From: Monomorium pharaonis
Lineage: Eukaryota; Arthropoda; Insecta; Hymenoptera; Formicidae
Direction: 5' to 3'
Length of the DNA: 64,000 nucleotides
NCBI RefSeq assembly: GCF_013373865.1
Contig: NC_050470.1
Coordinates: 25,388,856 to 25,452,855 of the forward strand
The translations under genes and the position numbers were made by a program. Within the stretch, counting starts at the first letter, position 1. The number at the start of each line of letters is the position of its first letter. The notes under the pieces were generated by a model. That model had not been told where the DNA came from. It worked only from the letters and a program-made list of their open reading frames with translations, and made no database searches. This document shows positions 57,901 through 64,000 of this stretch, piece after piece.

Positions 57901-60900
57901 GAGCAGACGACAGGTTCGCGCTATCACGTGGGTGAGGTCACGCCCGGATACACGTCGGCATATATGAATGTTTATTACTGTTCTACCTGCGAATGCTCGA
58001 AGCTTTATTTCGCTTTCAGCATCAATGATAATTGTGCCGTTATACGTATTACGCGGCACAATAAATATAGTTTACGTAATAACAAAAATATACTACTTAA
58101 AGTTTTATTTTAATCAATTTACACAAAACTGATATTTGCTTTACATAAATTTCATTGCGAAAGAAACTTTCATTTTCTAAATGTGTGCGTGTGTGAAAAG
58201 TAACAAAGAGAGAGAGGAGGAGGAAGAACAAACGATTAAAATTTTTATTCGTGCAAATGAGAATAACTTGTTGACGCTCATTATGCAGAACTCAGACTCG
58301 CTATTCAGGTGCAAAAATAATTCGGCTATACGAGCGGGTCTTTGTCCTGCAAAGGAGGAGCCCATTATCCGCGAACAAAGTTTTGTTCGTTGCTCGTAAA
58401 TTTGCTTGACGCTGCCGTACCACCGGCGGCGGCTGTAACATGCGAATAAAGTCGTCATCGCGTCTCAACGTCCACTAATCCTTCCCCATTTACTCGGGGG
58501 ACATCGAGTGTGCAAGGATCGACTCCGACAGGCCGCCGAGACGTTCGTTGCGAAAAAAAGCCGATGCCGGTTCCTTTTTCGAGGCCTCGCCACTTGACTC
58601 GCGCACAATGCGCCGACCGTGCCTTCCCCCTCGTTTGTGCCCTTTCATCCATGTCGATCCACGAGCTTCGCAACCCCTAATGCGGGTTCATTATTTTCGT
58701 GTTCGGGACGCGAGCGCGTAGATCGCGATCAGAGCTCGGGGATTCTGGGGTGGTCGCGCGGGGTGGTATTTTTCTGCACGGCGGATCAAAGGGACGGAAA
58801 ACGGGAACCGCCGTGCCGTCGGACAAGTGGCTCGCGAGCCCTTCTGCCAAGAAACTGAACGTCAACGGCCATCTAATTGGTACTCTAAGATACATCTTGA
58901 TATTGCTTCGGCGCGGAGCCACCATCTGGCAAAATTTCAGAACGGAATCGCGTAATAGTTTTTCACACTCGCGATATATAAATTTTTTACGTATATTAAT
59001 ATCATGAATATTATGTTTTCCACGAAATATAATCTATGGCAAAAATGAGATGTTACAAAATGTAATAAAATAGAAAGAAAAACTTGATTTCTCAGATTTA
59101 TAAATGTAAAATAATCTATTCTAGTAGTCCTGAAATATTTTTACGTTAGCGGGAACATTTTGAACGAGAGATAAACAAGATAAGCAGATTGAATGGACTC
59201 TTGCATATTTTAATTTTAATCGGGCATATTTATGCAGAGTAACGACGTGGACGACAAGTCGTGCAACAATGCGTAATTCGATAGTCCAGATTAAGCCACA
59301 AAGATTTAGAAGCAAAGCGCACAAAGCGACAAATGTGTCACGACAAAAAGTCCGCGCGCCCCTCGTTCGCGAAACGAGGAACTACCCCTAGTGTGCATAA
59401 TGTCGTTCCAGATCGTACGGAGACACGATAACATCTTAACGGTCGTGGAGCGTCAATTCCCTTCGCCTCCTCGCTCTTGGTGGCCGGCAGAAAAGAGCGG
59501 CGGTAGTAAAAAGCCGCACCAACAATAGTCAAGTGTCGTGATTTGTGCCCGGCTGCGGAGAGGTATATGCCACCATCCAGTCTTAATTAACCCCCGTTCC
59601 CACGTGACTTCTTACCCCCGGATCCAAGGGGGGTTCCTTCGCCGTGCGTAACGTACTTTTCTACGCTCCGTTACACATTGTCAAAGGGGCCCCGATTCCT
59701 GTCCCCGGATGAACATAACCGAATCACTTGCCACCCCGTCACCTGCGCTCCAACGTCTTCGAAGGAGAATATTGATCGTCATTAAATTGAAAGCAGTAGC
59801 GTCGATGCAACGTCGAAATATTGCTCCTTTAGAATTGCTCTCTCCACATATGTCATATTTATTTCTCAGATTTTGACGATCACATATAGGTATACATCGT
59901 CGTTTGTACAATGTAATTTGTTTTCTTCGTTTTGCGCACGCAGATGTCGATTATCGCGTGTACGCTTTAATGGCTCAGTATACTACCACCGTGCGTAACC
60001 TCGGTCGTACATCACGCTGAATGCTGCGCGCGAAATTATGTTCTCCTCACGTAACGCCGATATTGTTTCCGCGAATGGTGAGAAATGCCCCGATGGCGTT
60101 GTAACGCCCCGTGGCCCGGCGGGGTTAACTGTCCACCGCGGCGTAGGAATAACGACTATTACGTAAGTACCGCCTCTCGCCAAAGGAAAACGAGCTCGGC
60201 GATCGTTCGGCTTCTCTTAAGCATCCTCTCGGTCCGCTTCTCCTCTCGTTTATTATACCAAATAAAGAGATAGCTTCGTAGAGTCGATGACGTTCATGTT
60301 ATTGCATGCAGATATAATAATAAAAAGTCTTTAAAGAAGAAAGTATTGCGTACATGCTGCGTTTGATCATTTATTCCTTCTGTATAAATCGAAGAAAATT
60401 GTTGAATATGTACCCACATTGCATGAATTATTATAATTAATATTAAAAAAGTGTTATTAAGTATGAAAAAAACTTTTAATAAAATATGTATTAACTTAAT
60501 AATTTATTTTGTTTTTAATTATCTTAATTTATAAATTCGATACTTTGAAACAGTTTGAAAATTTACAGTGCAAAAGTGGTTTATTATAATTTATTGTAGA
60601 TAAAAAAATAAAACATTGTAATAATTTTAGATACCTGGTACATCAGGCAATCTGAAATCTGAAATGTAATAAAAAAATAACTTGAATGATATTCGCGGTA
60701 TGCTTTCTCCTACATAAAGTAATTTTTTTTTCTATTTCCGCACAAACACACACTACATATTGATATTGACGTTTCAAGTCACTAATTACCTTATCGCGGT
60801 TCATAATTGACTCTTACACTTTACCGGCAACAGCCGCAACGGTGCTCTCTGCCATCGCCAATTACGGCGAGCGAAATTTTTGCGTAAGCCACCCTTGCTC

Positions 60901-61554
60901 GACGCGCGATGCGCCGCATTCAGTCACGTATCCTCAGGTAGAACCGACGCGCACGTCACGAGGATTAATGACGGTGAAGGAACGGAACAATCAGTCGGCG
61001 GACGACTTTTAAAAGCGGCGGCGGCTGCGGCGGGAAGTGTTCCCTCGTGATTCTCGTTAAGTCCTCTCCGTCGCTTAATCCGCGTAACGGTGCGCCGCGC
61101 CGGCGAAACGTCGTTACGTCAGAGATTTCGTAGACGCATGGCGCCGGAGTCTGGTAACTAGCTCGCGAGCTAATATCTCGCAATGCGGCAGGTAATGCGC
61201 GGGCGATACATTTCCCCGGGTGCACGGGGGGGAGGTCCCGGTAGGCGATACGCGGTAGGAAAATGCGTTTCCGGGCAGGTACGGGACTTATGACCCCAGG
61301 CAGATGAGGTGCTGTCCCGGCCTGTAATCTCGCCTAACAGGGGCCACCGAGTCGCCGGCAATCCCGGCTCGGTTTCGAGCCGACTTAGCTTAGCCAGCAG
61401 CCCTCTCACCGTTGTAGCGTGTGCCCCGGCGTGCTCTCTCGCGGAATCGGATAATGGAAACCCCGTGTTAGCACGTTCGATCCCGCCCGACTCCCAGCTA
61501 GTTTCGACCCCATGGGAAATGCTGGCCGGTCTCCTATATAGCTGAAGTCGGTAG
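57901..61554. other. non-coding stretch, no gene recognised
   Basis: AT-rich islands at about 58060-58300, 58970-59230 and 60280-60780. The last is nearly 500 bases with no frame of 60 codons. A 7-pair hairpin (CCTCGTT/AACGAGG) lies at 59361-59379. GC-rich frames at 58699-59007 and 61166-61545 are unsupported. Confidence 0.55.
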
Positions 61555-61593
61555 CCGCGCGCGTTTGTCCTTCGACAAACGCCCGTCGCGCGG
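61555..61593. repeat. compact 15-pair hairpin
   Basis: GCGTTTGTC (61561-61569) and GACAAACGC (61574-61582) form a perfect stem with a CTTC tetraloop. CCGCGC (61555-61560) pairs with GCGCGG (61588-61593) beyond a 5-base bulge. It is too short for a microRNA precursor. A structured RNA element or chance in GC-rich DNA are possible. Confidence 0.5.
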
Positions 61594-63260
61594 AATTTCC
61601 AATTGTAATTTCATAAGAGGGAATGAGCGATTTGTGTTTCGCAATTTTAATCTCTAATACGCTTACGAGGTTTTGTGCATCAGGTACCTCTTCCATTCTC
61701 TCTAACTTGTACACTTGAATTTCCTGTACGAATCACTTGTGAAATTATACCCGTTTACCATTGTGACATAAATTTTTCAACAAAAATGTTTTATGTCGTC
61801 GAATTTAGTGATAGGATAACCAGTACTTTCACCAACAGATTTTTCCGCCGACGTTCTTTAGCGTTTTAGAGAAGGCCAGCGGTGGCACTGGCGTATCCAT
61901 CGTGATTCGTTCGATCTCGAAAGAACAATTACAGGAGGCAGTAGTCGTTAGCCTATGCCCCCGCGTTAGTATGCGCTCCGTCACACCTGACTGGCCGCAT
62001 AGCGTACGCGGTGCCTTCGCCGCCAACAGCGACTCGAGTAACGGCCAGCCACGGCAAAATATCCTCTTACCTACCCCCGGCCGCCGCTCTGAACGTTTCG
62101 CAACGTTCTGCTGGATCAACAGGAAAGAGAGACGTCGAATTCCGCCGTCTTGGATCGCTCGCCGATCGATGACATGCCGATCTATGAGGCCTCCTTACCG
62201 CGCGCCGCTCCCCCTCCCCGCGCGCGCGAGGATCCTCGATCGACCGTCGCCGCTGATGTATATTATAGGTCGAGTCACTCTCACTGCCAATCTCTTCTTC
62301 GGCGATAAAAATCCCGCGACTTTCTAGAGCGCGGCGCGCGTAAACCCGATTACATCACCGGCAGTCCGCTCGCCGGTTCTTCGTCGTTACTCGAAATATC
62401 ATTCGGAGGAAAACGTCGACAATTTCAGGACTTCAGCTGCTCGACGTCTCGAAAGACAGTTTAACAGACCGCAGAAGTTCTACGCGTACAAAATTCGGGG
62501 TCGCTTACGACCGTGCAAGCCGCCGAGATACTATACGTAAAATTTATCTGTCGTGCACCTCGATCATCGCGCGAGATGACGAAAAATCGTACACGGCTGT
62601 TGCACCGCACGTCGTCGTCGATCTCTACTCGCGCACCGTATAAGGCTCTTCACCTTATTATTCTCCGGCACCCCTATCGCTCGTTTGTTTAAGATCGCTC
62701 GATCGCCGATAGCGGCGCAGAGGCCGGTTATTGATGACCCCGAGCGTCCACGGACGCGCGCGAGCCGAGCTGGTTTTGGCTTAGGTTACCGGCGATTTGT
62801 ATGACATTCGATCCCTCGCCCACGCGCGCGCTCCGCGCACTTCCCTAGTCCTTCCGCCTCACCCCCTCCGATCGCGATTACGACTCGTCCTGCCGCTGGC
62901 ACGCTTTCAAAAACTCGCTCTCTCGACGGCTCTATTTATTTCTATAATCTGCCTTATTTATTCGGCGCTACCCGATGAGACGCATTATCGATATCCGAGC
63001 GTTTATATAAAGTGGATATAGAGCAGCTAATTATTTGAAAGGGCAGCCTCACGTTTCCTACAACGTCTGCGCTATCTGGTTTTTTCGTTTAGCTCTTTTG
63101 TGAAATGCGTGAAAGATTTCTATCTCAGAGATCCTCAAATCAATTAATTTGACGCGGCGAGGATCGAATGGAATAATGGGAATAACGGGAACTCGAAAGG
63201 AACCTAGAAATACGAAAACTACGAAACGCGGCGTGGTCGCAGAATTCAAACTAAACGGAC

Positions 63261-63262
<2 letters not shown>
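61594..63262. other. GC-rich non-coding stretch, no gene recognised
   Basis: Largely CpG-rich from 61860 to 62990. A 141-codon plus frame (61902-62327) overlaps a minus frame and has no domain. TATATTATAG near 62258 is a possible TATA element with no recognised transcript. Confidence 0.5.

Positions 63263-63302
<40 letters not shown>
63263..63302 (+). repeat. (GA)20 microsatellite
   Basis: Twenty perfect GA units. The frames crossing it (63058-63611) are chance frames with SL or ER runs. Confidence 0.98.
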
Positions 63303-63306
<4 letters not shown>

Positions 63307-64000
63307 CGGGGCCCAGCGAGAAGGGCCCGAGGCAGCAGGGCCTCGAAAGGTCCCGCGCATTCGTGCGCGGGGAGACGAGAGGAATGAACGTAGCCTGTTC
63401 CCGGTTCCCAGGCAATTCTATGAATACGAAATACGAGGTCGGTCGGTCGGTCGAACCGCCGCGGTGCACGCTGCCCGCTTCGCTCAATCATCGCAGACAC
63501 GCCCGCCATATTGGCTTTGCATAAGGCCGCCCGCGAGCTCCGTATCTCTCTTTTCCTCGCGATGATGCTGGGTCCCGCTAAGGTGGACGTGCCCGCGCGT
63601 GCGACACGCAAGGCCCGTCTCTTCTTCTCCGTAAGAAATCACGGGCTGCTACCGCCCTCGTAATTATTTTACCGCTAAACGACAGTGGGACAACGCGAGC
63701 GCTCTCGTTAACCTGTCAAAGTATTCAATGCTTACTTACGCTGACATCGACGATCGACAACATGATATAAAGGAGTAATACTGATTGGACTATTTTTGCG
63801 CCCGGCATTTGCGCGAGAGTTTCATCTTTTCTTTTTTTACCATTCATAAACGTTAAAAATGGAAAATATTAAGCTTGCACAAGATAATTTCTGATGATGA
63901 AATCTTATATAAAAATTGTAATCTGAAAATGCATAGATACGTTGACAAAAATAAATGTAGGAATATTGATTTCTTAAAAACGTTGATAACTATTTGTGGA
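63303..64000. other. non-coding end of window, no gene recognised
   Basis: GC-rich to about 63720, then AT-rich to the edge. No exon, RNA gene or repeat boundary is visible. Confidence 0.55.

Noticed and set aside
57823..58113. Frame with an apparent signal peptide
   Set aside because: The leucine run comes from the CTT-rich tract, and the rest has no recognisable domain.
1..64000. Searched for by eye: CRISPR arrays, operons, rRNA, tRNA, reverse transcriptase or transposase motifs, telomeric TTAGG arrays, viral remnants
   Set aside because: None was seen. No regular spaced repeats, conserved catalytic motifs or TTAGG arrays are visible. A library search could still find diverged transposons in the AT-rich islands.

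Overview
The window reads as nuclear DNA from an insect, most likely a hymenopteran such as an ant. Three things point that way. GA/CT microsatellites are very dense. CpG is not depleted. GC-rich stretches of about 1-3 kb alternate with AT-rich patches of 0.1-0.7 kb. The organism is inferred: no taxon-specific gene was recognised. Nothing looks prokaryotic: no operons, no ribosome-binding sites in front of long ORFs, and no open frame above about 190 codons. The long frames overlap each other on both strands in GC-rich DNA, as expected where stop codons are rare.

No complete protein-coding gene can be supported. The best coding signal is a short minus-strand frame (stop at 18673-18675). Its last 34 codons have exon-like composition, an acceptor-like site lies at its upstream edge, and a poly(A) signal lies about 70 bases past the stop. 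It could be the last exon of a gene whose other exons lie at higher coordinates or outside the window. A few weaker exon-like frames (9906-10038 minus, 46389-46610 plus, 56732-56895 plus) are listed at low confidence. The window is best read as intergenic and/or long-intron sequence.

What can be supported well is repeat and fold structure. There are twelve GA/CT tracts of 16-88 bases, a TAA tract, and three CG tracts plus one GT/GC tract able to form Z-DNA. There is also a 117-base near-perfect palindrome (19691-19807) that looks like a MITE or hairpin-RNA source. An AT-rich island at 27234-27924 is bounded by TTAA and inverted repeats, as a small DNA transposon would be. Several compact hairpins occur elsewhere.

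The most interesting stretch is 34206-34444. A TATAAAA box there is followed by a 64-base hairpin with a 23-pair stem, then a T-run and AATAAA. It reads like a very small non-coding transcription unit, possibly a microRNA-type precursor. This is inferred from order and spacing alone and needs small-RNA data.
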